NCBI GenBank assembly: GCA_027563935.2
Contig: JANVAS020000222.1
Span: forward strand, 1,116,001-1,180,000
Length of the DNA: 64,000 nucleotides
Direction: 5' to 3'
Source of the DNA: Costus lasius
Lineage: Eukaryota; Streptophyta; Magnoliopsida; Zingiberales; Costaceae
Position 1 is the stretch's first letter. Each line of letters begins with the position of its first letter. The notes under the pieces are model-generated. The model saw only the letters and a program-made list of their open reading frames with translations, ran no database searches and had not been told where the DNA came from. Positions 22,576 through 34,220 of the stretch are shown here, in pieces. The position numbers and the translations under genes were made by a program.

Positions 22576-24398
22576 TGACAGTAAGAAGATCCTGCTGGAG
22601 CATTGATGCTGCCGAGCTATTTTTTCTTTTGTCATTGATAGGATTGTTTTATTTTGCAAACATGTAATTGACATTGTATGTATTCCTTGGGAATAGAGAT
22701 ATTTGGAATAAAGGAATTTATTATTCTTTTCATTTGCAAATCTTTTGTCATTACATTGTGAAAAATTAATGAGGTAATAAAATAACTTGAATTTAATAAG
22801 TGGTTCAAATTGAATGTCAATCTTCTGACCCAGACATTTTATCATAAACAAGTAATGCATCCACTGACTTCATGCACATGAATTTTTATATTCGAACTCC
22901 TTCTAGGAGATTGACTATCTTAACCTCTTTCGAGATGTTGTAGATGGGGAAAAGACTAGTTTGCTGATAAATGTTTTTCACCAAATGAGGTGAAGTGGAC
23001 TAAAAGGTCAAAAGATAGGAATTCGTGATTACCAAAATATTTATGGAACCAGCTTATCAAAATTCATCAGTGATTTTCAGTCCAGGTTGGATGAAGAGTA
23101 CTTGAGCCACAGGTGACTATCATAGTGAGTATGAGGTTTGCTCATAGCTCAAAACTCCTGAAGAACACCTTGGCAGGTGGTTCTAGTGGGAGGAATTAAA
23201 AGTCATCCATATCTCTACTGAGGTTATGCTGATAGTTTCTTCAACACTAAACTATTTCATCTTAAATGTATCTCTAGGTAAGGAGATGACATGACTATTT
23301 ATCGTGATCTATAGATGTGAGACTTTGGGGGTCATACGTCTGAATCTAGTGACATAGAATCAAGATCTGATAAGTGTAAGTGGAGTATCCTAAATTGACT
23401 TAGGAATACTAATTTCCATAGACCCACAGGAGAACAAGTGATTGTTGCTCTTGATGCTAGCTTTCTTGGAAATGTATTTCCTTGAAAATGGCAAGTGGGA
23501 GGAAATGGTGACTTGGATTCAATCCAAGGTCAGCCACCTAGCACAGATGGTCAAAGATGAAATCTGAGCCTCGTATATAGGTTGTGGGGCAACCTAGGTT
23601 CAGAAAGTATGGGAAAAAGGTTGAATCGATTCATGTGTGCCAGTGTTATGGGTAACTCCTAACTTGGACAAAGAATCTTCACCTTATAGTACCTGAGTTT
23701 AGTGGGTGCTTGATGACATCTCTGGTCTTGTATGTTGGGGACATACAGATCATCAAAGACGATATCCTGATCCTTCACTTGGTGAATAGATGATTGGGAA
23801 ATGTCTTGTGATGAATGACTTAGTGAACATCACCTATGGGGTAGGAGTGTGAGTTTTTGGATAAGTCCAAGAAACTCCAAGTGCCAAGTCAGATAACATA
23901 CATCGATGATGGTATGTTATAGACCAGATGTGGTTTGTGCCGATAGCATAACCAACCGATATAGGTCCAATCCAGGTGCATGGCACTAGATAAGGAATGA
24001 AGAACACACTTTGGTTCTATGTAGAACTAAAAGGTGGTTCTTAGTCAGTAATGACAGGAAAAGCTCAGTGGATTCACTTGGCAGCTTGTTCCAGTCAGAC
24101 CAATGACAGTCTAGCTGTTCCTGTAGTGGTGCTGGAAGCTTTGGGAGCTTCAGAGCAGGCTACTTGAAAGCAGAGTATGCAAGTGCATTTGGGAAGTAGT
24201 GGGAGTTCTTTGTTGAACCTCGCAGGCATACTCAGATGCTTATACCCTGTCATGGGGTCAAAGGCACTTGATATATAGCAGATATGAACACTGATACAAT
24301 CGTGATACGCCCATAGACCGATGCTCTGGCGCAGCAGGAGCGTGGCAGGTCGTGCTTAGGACACGGTGTTGAGGTTGCTCAATGCAAGGTCCTAGTGC
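22576..24398 (+). pseudogene. gag-pol: B-1 pol remnant (IN, RT, RNase H), heavily decayed
   Basis: No continuous frame, but landmarks of the family A pol appear in order. A stretch near 23443 matches the linker after integrase. The RT box at 23731-23742 reads Y-V-G-D in place of YVDD. An RNase H segment near 24080 matches TDASFQSDQ, and the last codons match LAQQKHEKH near 24325. Most of the integrase core and the first half of RT appear deleted or unrecognisable. The segment is inert. Confidence 0.75.
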
Positions 24399-24409
24399 AA
24401 GTGGGAGAT

Positions 24410-26110
24410 TGTTAGTGTTTATGCCCTAGGACCTCAGGATGGTCCATTGGGATATGTGTATCACATCTAGTTGATAGATGAGTTATCCTGGCATTATCGT
24501 TGTCATGCAAGTTTGTACATCTGCGCATATGTACAGTTGCATATACAATGTCCCTAAGAGATAGATTTTATCTAGTCTCTGTGTTTATCCCTGTTCGAGA
24601 ATCATGGTGGATATGGGACAGCTATGATTCGCTTGAGACTAGTATATGCGCTGGTTGAGCACGGGTTGCTAACGCAGGCATATGGGTATATCAAGGGAGA
24701 TATACTAAATCGACCCGCTGTGAGGATTCATCTCAGTGTCACGAGATGAATATCACAGTGACAGAGTTGCGCTTGTCCTAGACTTGAGGGCATTGGTATC
24801 TCTATATAGTGATTGATGTGCTTTGATGCAACCTAACGCTTCGCCGTAAAAGGGAAGTCATAACGGTTGTCATTGGGTATGCCATAACCTACATGAGGGA
24901 TTCAATGTGCCAATAGAGGATTTGTCCTTTCCTTACGGGGAAGCTTGATTGTCCATGGCGCCCCTATATGGATGACTGAAAGTGTGTGGCCATACCCAGG
25001 TGAGAACCTGATTTAGTCATGCCATATTATTGGGATTAACAAGTGTGACACACTTGCCCAATCTGGACATCAGTTGGCAAAAGGACAAGGCTGCACTTGT
25101 ACTTTGTCGCAGTTTTAGGGGATGTCGATGATAACACCATTCTGATGACTTGGGTAGCAATGATGTACTGCTAGGTGCCACTCATTGCTTGTGATGATTT
25201 AGACATCACTGCCAACGTCAGAAGAACCTACAGGGTCGCACACCTTGACACTCGAGTTCTCATACTGATCGTTTAGCCTTTGATCGAATCATTGTGTGAT
25301 TCAGATCTTTTGGGGAACTGATGCATTGAGACTTTTATAGAGAGGATGATATTTTATTTAGTTCATGTTTGACCACTAGTTGACTCTGGTGGACCACATT
25401 TGACCTCTGTTGACCTATGTTGTCAAAATGAGTCAAACAAGGGTCTGGGTGCAAGTTTGGGCTTGGTACTTTAGTCACATGAATAAAATAAAATTATTAA
25501 TTGGCAAGAGAATTTTTCTCTTGGCTAATTAATAAGCTTGGGCGCAATTTACAATTAATTGTGTTTGCGGGGATTCGATCCCATGATGCTTAATTGTGAG
25601 TAGGCGCTTATGCTTGGGCGCATTTACAATTAATTGCATATGCGGGGATTCGAACCCATGATGCCTAATTGTGAGTAGGCGCCTGTGCTCATTATCCCAC
25701 ATGGGAAGTATCTCCAGTGTGCGTCTGGCTCTGCTATTATAGATAGAGAGGCGCACTTGGGAGATTCTTTTGTACCAGACTCTTCTCTTGTTTCTAGTTG
25801 TCACCTCCCCTCTACTCCTTGGCGTGAGAGTCGAGGTGGTGACGACAGTAAAAGTTATTCGGCATCAAAGGTTGGGACAAGTGGCAGTGCTACCCACTCC
25901 TTGTCGCCAACATCCCTTCTTCTCCTTGGCAGTGGCGCAAGTTGAGAAGGCTAGAGGCGTGGATCTCATCTTCCGGGGCTAGCACCCAGCGCGGAGATTA
26001 GAGAGGATTCGAGGAGTCCGTGTGTGCGCGATTGCAGAGGACGGACCCTTGCGCATCTTCATCATCGGCCGCTTCTAAAAGTTGCTTGCTAAGGTACTGC
26101 CCCTATCACA
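24410..26110 (+). repeat. 3' LTR of B-1
   Basis: Begins TGTTAGTGTTTATGCCCTAG after the purine tract. Matching LTR pieces lie at 26330-26666, 33512-33949, 35814-36025 (minus), 53450-54912 (minus), 54913-56110 (plus) and ~56160-56725 (minus). The 3' end is approximate, near the AAG/GTACTG donor-like site at 26090. Confidence 0.75.
25540..25690 (+). repeat. Two 75-76-bp tandem units with antisense tRNA-like modules
   Basis: Units start GGGCGCA at 25540 and 25616. Each carries a reverse-complement pol III B-box/T-arm: 25571-25581 is one base off, and 25646-25656 is an exact GGTTCGAATCC on the minus strand. The second unit also has a five-base-pair anticodon-like stem (GCCTA/TAGGC). Confidence 0.7.
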
Positions 26111-26148
26111 TCCCTTGCGCATCTTCATCATCAGCCGCTTCTAAAAGT
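26046..26148 (+). repeat. 37-bp direct duplication
   Basis: 26046-26082 recurs at 26112-26148 with one mismatch and a 66-bp offset, at the 3' limit of the B-1 LTR. Confidence 0.85.
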
Positions 26149-26666
26149 GGCAGTGCTGTTTTCGTTTTCTTATAGCCCAGGGATTCCCAACACCAACTCC
26201 TCCCCATTATGCCCTTAGGCGCCAATGGGAGGAGCCTTCTCCCCATTATACCCTTTTAGCCCATTACTCCTTCATGAAAACTTGATATTGGGCCTCATTG
26301 GGTAATGAGCTAGCCCAAACTTCATTAGATGGGTTGATTAAGCAATTGGATCCAATCCAATGCAACCCTAATCCAAATGTGACCAATCATGGTCAATTTC
26401 GGGTCAACCTGCCAAAAATGAAGTTTGGCTCTAATAACATTCTTCCATCTCATCAGACCCATTGGCGTTGATGAAATCTCCTAAATAGTTCCAAGTTATC
26501 CAATAACTCGATCATAAGATTTCCCGATCAATACGAGAACTCGAGTATCAAGGTGTGCAACCATGTAGGTTCCTCTGACGTTGACAGTGCTGACCTAAGG
26601 TCACCACATGCAGTAAGTGGCACCTAGTAGTGCATCACTGCTACCCAAGTCATTGGAATGGATATC
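26111..26666 (-). repeat. Unassigned stretch, then B-type LTR (minus), piece 1
   Basis: From about 26330 the sequence is the reverse complement of a B-type LTR (for example GAGAACTCGAGTATCAAGG, also seen at 56237). It breaks off at 26666, where C-1 is inserted, and resumes at 33512. I see nothing recognisable between 26150 and about 26330. Confidence 0.65.
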
Positions 26667-29101
26667 TGATGTAGGGGGGAGCGTGGGATTTATTCTACTT
26701 ATTAAAACTAAATTTTTTTTTATATATATATTTTTTTTATGTTCAGAAAAATCAAAATTCAGAAAAATAACCAGAAATCCAGGGCAATAAAATAATCATT
26801 TAGAAAAAATTGCTATACCCTGTTGAAAAATCCATATGCCTAAAATTTGAATTGATTATACCAGCAAGTAGAACAACACTAGTTCTTTTGAATGACATGA
26901 AAAATAGATGATGAAGAGTTGTCAACAATTTATAATGTTTGCAACAATATAGCAAGTCAGATTATTCAATATAAAGCAGTGCAGAATCTTATCAGTCTTG
27001 ACTTTTGCAATGTTTCCCAAGTTGATCTGGTGATTCTTTTAGTGGAACCAAGTTATCATATTTGTAGAGTGAAACCTGTTCTTCATGCTCGTGTCAGAGA
27101 TAAGAGGTTCTATCAAGTCTAAACACGTTGAATACCTACAAGAACATGGCTAATCAGATTAGTTTTCAGAACAATTGCAGGAGTTATTCAAATATGAAAA
27201 GTTGCTAGGTATCCTTGGTTGATCTGAAGAATCTGGATTCAGTCCCACTGGTCCATATGGTAGAACAAGATTTGGTCTTTCTATTCGTTCCAAAGTTCTG
27301 GAATTTTGTTGCGCTGATTGCTTAAGATACCTGCATAAAATACGCTAGTCAGATTAAATAAGAAGACTCTGCAGGAGTTAATCAATTTACGAAAAGTTGA
27401 TGTGTCTTGGAGGATGATCCAGTCGATTTGCGTTTCTCCCAACTGATCCGAATGATAGAGGAGGATCTGGTCTTGCTAATGGGTCCAATGATTAGAGCTG
27501 GGGGCTTCTCTGACCATGCCAAAAACCTGCGACAATAAGGGTAATCAGATTAATATGAAAGAGCAAAACAGAAGACAGCGGCAAGAAGCAGAGTCTGGAA
27601 ACAGGCAAGGATGGTCTGCGCCATTCAATGATGCCGGAGCTAGTGATTTGTTGGAGACTCTGGTAGAGCAGGTGGTGGAGAAGGTGATGGCGGCGTCAGA
27701 GCACTGGCAGCGACGGAGAAACAGCTGTTCAGGCGGAACAGGATAAGCTGCGAAAAGGAGGCGGCTGTTCGAACAGGACAGGGGAGGTTGGCGAGCATAG
27801 CAGGGGTGATCGCTGTTCACCGGATGGTGGACGAAATCAAAACCTGCTTCAAGTGGAGGTTGTCATCATAGATGAGAAGACGTGGCCGGAGTTTGGGGTC
27901 GATTGGCGGCCTGTTGGAGTAGAACAACGATGAAGGGCGGAAGGCTGCGGAGGCGGAGGGTGTTCTGTTGGAACAGGGCAGTACGCGAGTGGAGCAGAGT
28001 TCGTCGCCGAAAGGCCGGTGGTGCTCGAATTCGGAACCTGCTACAACTGCAGATCCTTGAGATGGTTTCGGAGATGTGGCCGGAGTTTGGAGGCGGACGG
28101 TGGCCTGTCGGAGGAGAACGATGCTGGGAAGCGGAACTTGGGCGGAAGGCTGGCGGAAACAGGGGATCTGATCCGGAGTTTGATTCCGGCAATCGGAGCG
28201 GCAGATGGGCGGATGCCGGTGGCTGAAGGTTCAACTATGGGAGACGAAGAGATGTCCAAAGTTTCGTGGAGATCCGACGATGGGATCGCCGCCGGCGAGC
28301 TCTCGAAATGACAGAAAATCTGCAGGTTTGCTGAGTGTGCGATGTTGTCAGCGGAGCAGGAGAATTGGGGGAAAAGGAGAGATTAGAGAAGAAAGGAAGA
28401 GGGAGGGGTTCAGCCCTAGAAGGAGGAGAAGAGAAAACTAGGTGACAAGCACCTCAGAGAAGGAAGAAGGAGACATCCAATTTATCGGAAGAAGAACCAT
28501 TTCCATTCAATCAAAACTCACTCTGCCGATTACAAGGTTCATACATGATTCATATAGGAACACGCTGGGAGAAACGTTGCTGCCGAACGTTGTAGTTTCC
28601 TTCTTCAGCAGAGAGACGTTGAGCAGCTTGAGCTGAGCGAATATGGCTGGCAAGAGATGTTGGAATTTCCATCCTTGCAGCAATGAAGATAAGCGTTGAC
28701 GTGCGTATGATGAAATCCTACTTGCTGGTTGCTGGCTGAATATTATCGCGTTGCTTGTTTCCTTATTCGGCAGTAGGGTTGAGGAGCTTAGAGCGAAAAT
28801 GGCAGCCAAGTGACGTTGGAGTTTCCCTTTTCTCTTGGCTGAGCGAATGTAACATTGGAGCTTCCTTTTTTGCTCTGTTGAAGATGATGCGTTGGCTGCA
28901 AATGTTGGTTGCAAGGTGCAGCATTGGAGATGGGCTTGAATGCCTTGGGCCTCTTTTATTCTTGAAGTAGTTCCTCCTATTATTTGAGCTAGCTTTATGA
29001 GTGAAGCTTTGCTAGCTTATTTGTGAGACCTCCAAGTCTTTGGCTAGGGTATTTGTAGACTCCACTTGTACCTTCGTGGCCGATGGTCTTTGCCCCCATC
29101 A
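26667..29101 (-). repeat. 3' LTR of C-1
   Basis: TGATGGGGGC (minus strand, at 29101) to CCTACATCA (26667). Contains GC-rich ORFs of up to 135 codons that recur in the other LTR only by descent; I do not treat them as genes. Confidence 0.93.
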
Positions 29102-29904
29102 TTTCTCCCCGGGTGAAAAAAATTCTTCCCCGAAGAATTGTTCTTGTGTAGGTGGAGAAGTTCTGGAGGGGTGGGAGTCAGTTGCTCCTTAAGGGTCCGA
29201 AGCTTCCAAGTGTTGTTATCATCACAGCATCCTGTCTTGTTGGTCCTTGTCCACGGTCCTAGCTGCATATCAAGGGTACCTGCATTGGATTCCCTTTCTC
29301 GGCCATACTCATTAGTAAAGTTGTCATAGAAAATCATAGGATTTAGCAAAGAACAAGGAATGAAAAAATCAATATATTCAACTTCAATAAGTGTAAAGAG
29401 CAAATCATGTTTGGGTTTATTATGTTCTTTTGATCCTAATGGTGGCTTAATAGTGTGAGTAGAAGGACCTAAAAGGCAAGATTCAAGCATCATAGGGTCC
29501 TGGTAGAGATTTTCTAAGTCTAGGGGTTGACCTAAAGGTTGAGGATTAGGATCTAGGTCAAGCTCAAAAGGTTCTAACTTAGGTTCAAGACATGGTTCAA
29601 GAAGACCTATGGGTTTGGGTTCAGCTTTAGGCTCTCTAATAGTAGTGCTAAGATCAAGTTGAGAACCTATGGGTATGGGCCCTAAAATTGAAGGTAAAAG
29701 TTTTGGCCCTAAAATTGAAGGTGAAGGCATTGGTTCTACTTGATGGTTTGGCTCTTCATGTCTTGCTACTTCAATTTCAATGGTTTCATCAAGACATGGA
29801 TTAATCTCTAATGTAGACTCTAAGGTTTGCTCAAGTTCTAAAGGGGTTGAACTTTCATCTTCTTTTTTGCATGGATTGCTCCTTTTGTCTATTATACTCT
29901 TCAT
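29044..29904 (-). CDS. C-1 Pro/Glu-rich protein, downstream part
   Basis: 286 codons, rich in Pro, Glu and Leu, with repeated PSILGP and EPKLEPFELDLDP-like stretches and a conserved end LLFTLIEVEYIDF. No known domain is recognised. The same segment exists in C-2 (about 50150-50926) with high similarity, so it is part of the element's own coding region. It overlaps the protease-like ORF by 50 nt in another frame. Alignment with C-2 suggests both were once one frame, broken here by a shift near the A-run at about 29865. The frame runs past the purine tract and ends within the 3' LTR. The function is unknown; a structural or RNA-binding tail is only a guess. Confidence 0.6.
   Translation of the reverse strand: MKSIIDKRSNPCKKEDESSTPLELEQTLESTLEINPCLDETIEIEVARHEEPNHQVEPMPSPSILGPKLLPSILGPIPIGSQLDLSTTIREPKAEPKPIGLLEPCLEPKLEPFELDLDPNPQPLGQPLDLENLYQDPMMLESCLLGPSTHTIKPPLGSKEHNKPKHDLLFTLIEVEYIDFFIPCSLLNPMIFYDNFTNEYGRERESNAGTLDMQLGPWTRTNKTGCCDDNNTWKLRTLKEQLTPTPPELLHLHKNNSSGKNFFHPGRNDGGKDHRPRRYKWSLQIP
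29102..29110 (-). other. Polypurine tract of C-1
   Basis: Minus strand GGGGAGAAA abuts the 3' LTR. C-2 has GGGGAGAAT in the same place. Confidence 0.7.
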
Positions 29905-30403
29905 GCATTTGTTTAATCTGCTCCCCTAACTTATCAAGACGATCATAGTCCTTTGACTCTAGGCTCTTAGGGTAGATGATATGTTCTAGACCTCTAAATA
30001 TGATACTATAACACCATGGTTTTCTATAATGATAGGCTTGGAAATAATGAAGGAATTCATCACCTATTAAGATATCAAAATCATCTAGTCCTATAACATC
30101 ACACCATATTTTGATTTTCATACCATCTAATTGAATAGGAACTAGACATTGGTGGTCAACTACAGTGATAAACTCATGATTGTCCCAAGTTATGTAGTAT
30201 GGGTGGTTGTGTTTCTTTAAGATGAGTCCAAATCGTTCAGCAACCCTAAGAGTTACAGCATTAAAGCTAACTTGATGATCTATAACAGTTCTAATCTTAT
30301 GGCCTTCACACCAAACAAAAGTAGTGAAACTATTAGGTCTAAGGGTGAGTCTTTGATATCCATCTCTAGAAAAAATTAAGTCTCTTTGATTATACCGACG
30401 CAT
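29855..30403 (-). CDS. C-1 retropepsin-like protein lacking the catalytic triad
   Basis: 182 codons. Residues about 25-145 follow the plan of Ty3/gypsy proteases: a strand before the active site, an ERFGL helix region, HxHPYxITW, CLVPI, WCDV, then the D-ILIG flap-side strand (109-114) and a final HIIYP. The active-site triplet, normally D-T/S-G, reads D42-H43-Q44; C-2 has D-R-H. Aspartate is kept but the triplet is otherwise lost in both copies, so proteolysis is unlikely and a structural role is possible. The C-terminus is charged and probably helical (EQIKQMHEEYNRQKEQ). Start codon at 30403; an upstream start is not evident. Assignment is by motif pattern only. Confidence 0.65.
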   Translation of the reverse strand: MRRYNQRDLIFSRDGYQRLTLRPNSFTTFVWCEGHKIRTVIDHQVSFNAVTLRVAERFGLILKKHNHPYYITWDNHEFITVVDHQCLVPIQLDGMKIKIWCDVIGLDDFDILIGDEFLHYFQAYHYRKPWCYSIIFRGLEHIIYPKSLESKDYDRLDKLGEQIKQMHEEYNRQKEQSMQKRR

Positions 30404-31066
30404 GATAAAACAAGAAACTTAGCAAGCAGGAAATGACTATTGTTTGAGTGCAAAAACTATAAACAAACCTAGCAATAAATCAGAATTGATTGCAGCAAGT
30501 TGATGACAACAATATGAACAAAACAAAATTCAGAAATCAAATGCAGAATTTCAGCATCAAATCAATACATCCAAGGCTGCACTTATAGGTGTTTTAAACT
30601 GAAATACGTTGATGGTTTTCCTAGCTGCAGTTTGATACAGATTATTGCAGTAAGCAGGCTGAAAATTTCAGATTCGGTAGGCTAAAAACCAGATTTAAAA
30701 CTCATAAGTCAAGTGCAGAATTCAGCAAATTGAAAACTCAGTTATAGTGCTTTCAACAGTATGTAGTTTGATTAAATCATGTGCAGCAAGAGGTTGAAAA
30801 CAAATCAGGAATCTCAACAATTTAATGGTCCAGATGCTGCAGAATTTATAAAACCGAGTGGAGTATCAGGAAAAGCACATGCAGAATTTGACCAACAACT
30901 AAGCAACAACATGCAAATAACCTAAAATATGCAAACTAAATAACAAGAAAATAACTAAGCATGAAAGCAAGTAATTTTTTTTTTATTATTATTTTTATGC
31001 AATGAGCAAAGCAAGGATCGTGCGGGCAGACAAGAGTTGCTCACAACCTTTCCTCTGATACCAAAC
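30404..31066 (-). other. C-1 leader and primer site
   Basis: AT-rich, no supported coding region. Primer site at 31063-31053 (minus) reads TGGTATCAGAG, an initiator-Met-type site, three bases from the 5' LTR. Confidence 0.75.
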
Positions 31067-33506
31067 TGATGTAGGGGGGGAGCGTGGGATTTATTCTACT
31101 TATTAAAACTAAAATTTTTTTTTATATATATATTTTTTTATGTTCAGAAAAATCAAAATTCAGAAAAATAACCAGAAATCCAGGGCAATAAAATAATTAT
31201 TTAGAAAAAATTGCTATACCCTGTTGAAAAATCCATATGCCTAAAATTTGAATTGATTATACCAGCAAGTAGAACAACACTAGTTCTTTTGAATGACATG
31301 AAAAATATATGATGAAGAGTTGTCAACAATTTATAATGTTTGCAACAATATAGCAAGTCAGATTATTCAATATAAAGCAGTGCAGAATCTTATCAGTCTT
31401 GACTTTTGCAATGTTTCCCAAGTTGATCTAGTGATTCTTTTAGTGGAACCAAGTTATCAGATTTGTAGAGTGAAACCTGTTCTTCATGCTCGTGTCAGAG
31501 ATAAGAGGTTCTATCAAGTCTAAACACGTTGAATACCTACAAGAACAAGGCTAATCAGATTAGTTTTCAGAACAATTGCAGGAGTTATTCAAATATGAAA
31601 AGTTGCTAGGTATCCTTGGTTGATCTGAAGAATCTGGATTCAGTCCCACTGGTCCATATGGTAGAACAAGATTTGGTCTTTCTATTCTTTCCAAAGTTCT
31701 GGAATTTTGTTGCGCTGATTGCTTAAGATACCTGCATAAAATACGCTAGTCAGATTAAATAAGAAGACTCTGCAGGAGTTAATCAATTTACGAAAAGTTG
31801 ATGTGTCTTGGAGGATGATCCAGTCGATTTGCGTTTCTCCCAACTGATCCGAATGATAGAGGAGGATCTGGTCTTTCTAATGGGTCCAATGATCAGAGCT
31901 GGGGGCTTCTCTGACCATGCCAAAAACCTATGACAATAAGGGTAATCAGATTAATATGAAAGAGCAAAACAGAAGACAGCGGCAAGAAGCAGAGTCTGGA
32001 AACAGGCAAGGATGGTCTGCGCCATTCAATGATGCCGGAGCTAGTGATTTGTCGGAGACTCTGGTAGAGCAGGTGGTGGAGAAGGTGATGGCGGCGTCAG
32101 AGCACTGGCAGCGACGGAGAAACAGCTGTTCAGGCAGAACAGGGTAAGCTGCGAAAAGGAGGCGGCTGTTCGAACAGGACAGGGGAGGTTGGCGAGCATA
32201 GCAGGGGTGATCGCTGTTCACCGGATGGTGGACAAAATCAAAACCTGCTTCAAGTGGAGGTTGTCATCATAGATGAGAAGACGTGGTCGGAGTTTGGGGT
32301 CGATTGGCAGCCTGTCGGAGTAGAACAACGATGAAGGGCGGAAAGCTGCGGAGGCGGAGGGTGTTCTGTTGGAACAGGGCAGTACGCGAGTGGAGCAGAG
32401 TTCATCGCCGAAAGGCCGGTGGTGCGCGAATTCGGAACCTGCTACAACTGCAGATCCTCGAGATGGTTTCGAAGATGTGGCCGGATTTTGGAGGCGGACG
32501 GTGTCCTGTCGGAGGAGAACGACGCTGGGAAGCGGAACTAGGGCGGAAGGCTGGCGGAAACAGGGGATCTGATCCGGAGTTTGATTCCGGCAATCGGAGC
32601 GGCAGATGGGCGGATGCCGGTGGCTGAAGGTTCAACTATGGGAGACGAAGAGATGTCCAAAGTTTCGTGGAGATCCGACGGTGGGATCGCCACCGGCGAG
32701 CTCTCGAAATGACGGAAAATCTGCAGGTTTGCTGAGTGTGCGATGTTGTCAGCGGAGCAGGAGAATTGGGGGAAAAGGAGAGATTAGAGAAGAAAGGAAG
32801 AGGGAGGGGTTCAGCCCTAGAAGGAGGAGAAGAGAAAACTAGGTGACAAGCACCTCAGAGAAGGAAGAAGGAGACATCCGATTTATCGGAAGAAGAACCA
32901 TTTCCATTCAATCAAAACTCACTCTGCCGATTACAAGGTTCATACATGATTCATATAGGAACACGCTGGGAGAAACGTTGCTGCCGAATGTTGTAGTTTC
33001 CTTCTTCAGCAGAGAGACGTTGAGCAGCTTGAGCTGAGCGAATATGGCTGGCAAGAGACGTTGGAATTTCCATCCTTGCAGCAATGAAGATAAGCGTTGA
33101 CGTGCGTATGATGAAATCCTACTTGCTGGTTGCTGGCTGAATATTATCGCGTTGCTTGTTTCCTTATTCGGAAGCAGGAGATGTTGAGGAGCTTTGAGCG
33201 AAAATGGCAGCCAAGTGACGTTGGAGTTTCCCTTTTCTCTTGGCTGAGCGAATGTAACGTTGGAGCTTCCTTTTTTGCTCTGTTGAAGATGATGCGTTGG
33301 CTGCAAATGTTGGTTGCAAGGTGCAGCGTTGTAGATGGGCTTGAATGCCTTGGGCCTCTTTTATTCTTGAAGTAGTTCCTCCTATTATTTGAGCTAGCTT
33401 TATGAGTGAAGCTTTGCTAGCTTATTTGTGAGACCTCCAAGTCTTTGGCTAGGGTATTTGTAGACTCCACTTGTACCTTCGTGGCCGATGGTCTTTGCCC
33501 CCATCA
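31067..33506 (-). repeat. 5' LTR of C-1
   Basis: 2440 bp, partner of 26667-29101. The flank begins with ATATC at 33507. Confidence 0.93.
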
Positions 33507-33949
33507 ATATCGACACCGATATCCCCATCATCGCAACTAGGTACAGATGCATTACAGTCTCTTTGCCGAACTGACATTCGATTGGACAAGTGTGTCATCA
33601 CTTATTTTCATCCAATCTCATGGCTATGACTAAATCAGGTTCTGACCTGGGTATGGCCATATACTTTCAGTCATAAAACCATAGAGGAGCTCCATGGATA
33701 TCACACTTCCCTTAGGAAGGGGCAAATCCTCTGTCTGTCCATTAACCTTCTCATATGGGTCGTGACATGCTCAATGACAACCGTTATGACCTCCCAACTA
33801 CGGCGAGGTGTTAGGTTGTATCAAAGAATGTCCCTAACCATATAGAATGTTCAATGACCTCAAGTCAAGGGATCAATGCATCTCCTGTCACTTGTGAGGA
33901 TAACTCATGACACCAAGTCATTGCCTCACAGCGGGTCTATCCAGTATAT
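33507..33949 (-). repeat. B-type LTR (minus), piece 2
   Basis: Starts with the ATATC duplication of C-1 and continues the LTR of 26330-26666. It breaks off at 33949, where E is inserted. Confidence 0.75.
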
Positions 33950-34220
33950 TGTTGTATTCTGCAAGTGCACGGATACTCGAAGTAATAAAGAAAGATATCA
34001 AACCACAGAGACCTTCGTGTTAAGTACCAAATAATTGTATTCTCACTAGCTAAGCAATCGATTATACTGGAAGTAAATGATAGAAAGAACATGAAATTAG
34101 AGAGATAAACTGGAACTAGGGTTTCATCCACCTTAATTTCAATAACCAGATATGAATAAAAGGTTGTCAGACTAATTTTACCATGATAATGATATAATTT
34201 ACTTCATAAAAGGATTATCT

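Larger units (their letters stand above)
20201..26110 (+). mobile_element. Copia element B-1, decayed, 5' LTR missing
   Basis: A related copia family with leader, degenerate gag-pol, purine tract (AAGTGGGAGAT before 24410) and a 3' LTR starting TGTTAGTGTTTATGCCC. No primer site or 5' LTR is visible. Leader and Gag align by eye with family A, but the coding part is riddled with stops, frameshifts and deletions. Both limits are approximate. Confidence 0.8.
26667..33506 (-). mobile_element. LTR element C-1, complete, probably non-autonomous
   Basis: 6840 bp with LTRs of 2435 and 2440 bp around an interior of only about 1965 bp, a primer site, a purine tract and the 5-bp duplication ATATC (26662-26666, 33507-33511). 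The LTRs differ at some tens of positions by eye, so it is older than the A elements but still recent. The interior encodes a retropepsin-like domain and a Pro/Glu-rich tail but no recognisable Gag zinc knuckle, integrase or RT. It sits inside a B-type LTR. The protease-like domain points to Ty3/gypsy ancestry. Confidence 0.9.

Noticed and set aside
22510..22860. 116-codon minus-strand ORF in the decayed B-1 pol
   Set aside because: AT-rich chance frame in a region that aligns, though poorly, with pol on the plus strand.
27866..28234. GC-rich ORFs of 114-135 codons in the C-1 LTRs, both strands
   Set aside because: Low-complexity Arg/Gly/Ser/Pro products without domain pattern, overlapping on both strands, and lying inside an LTR.
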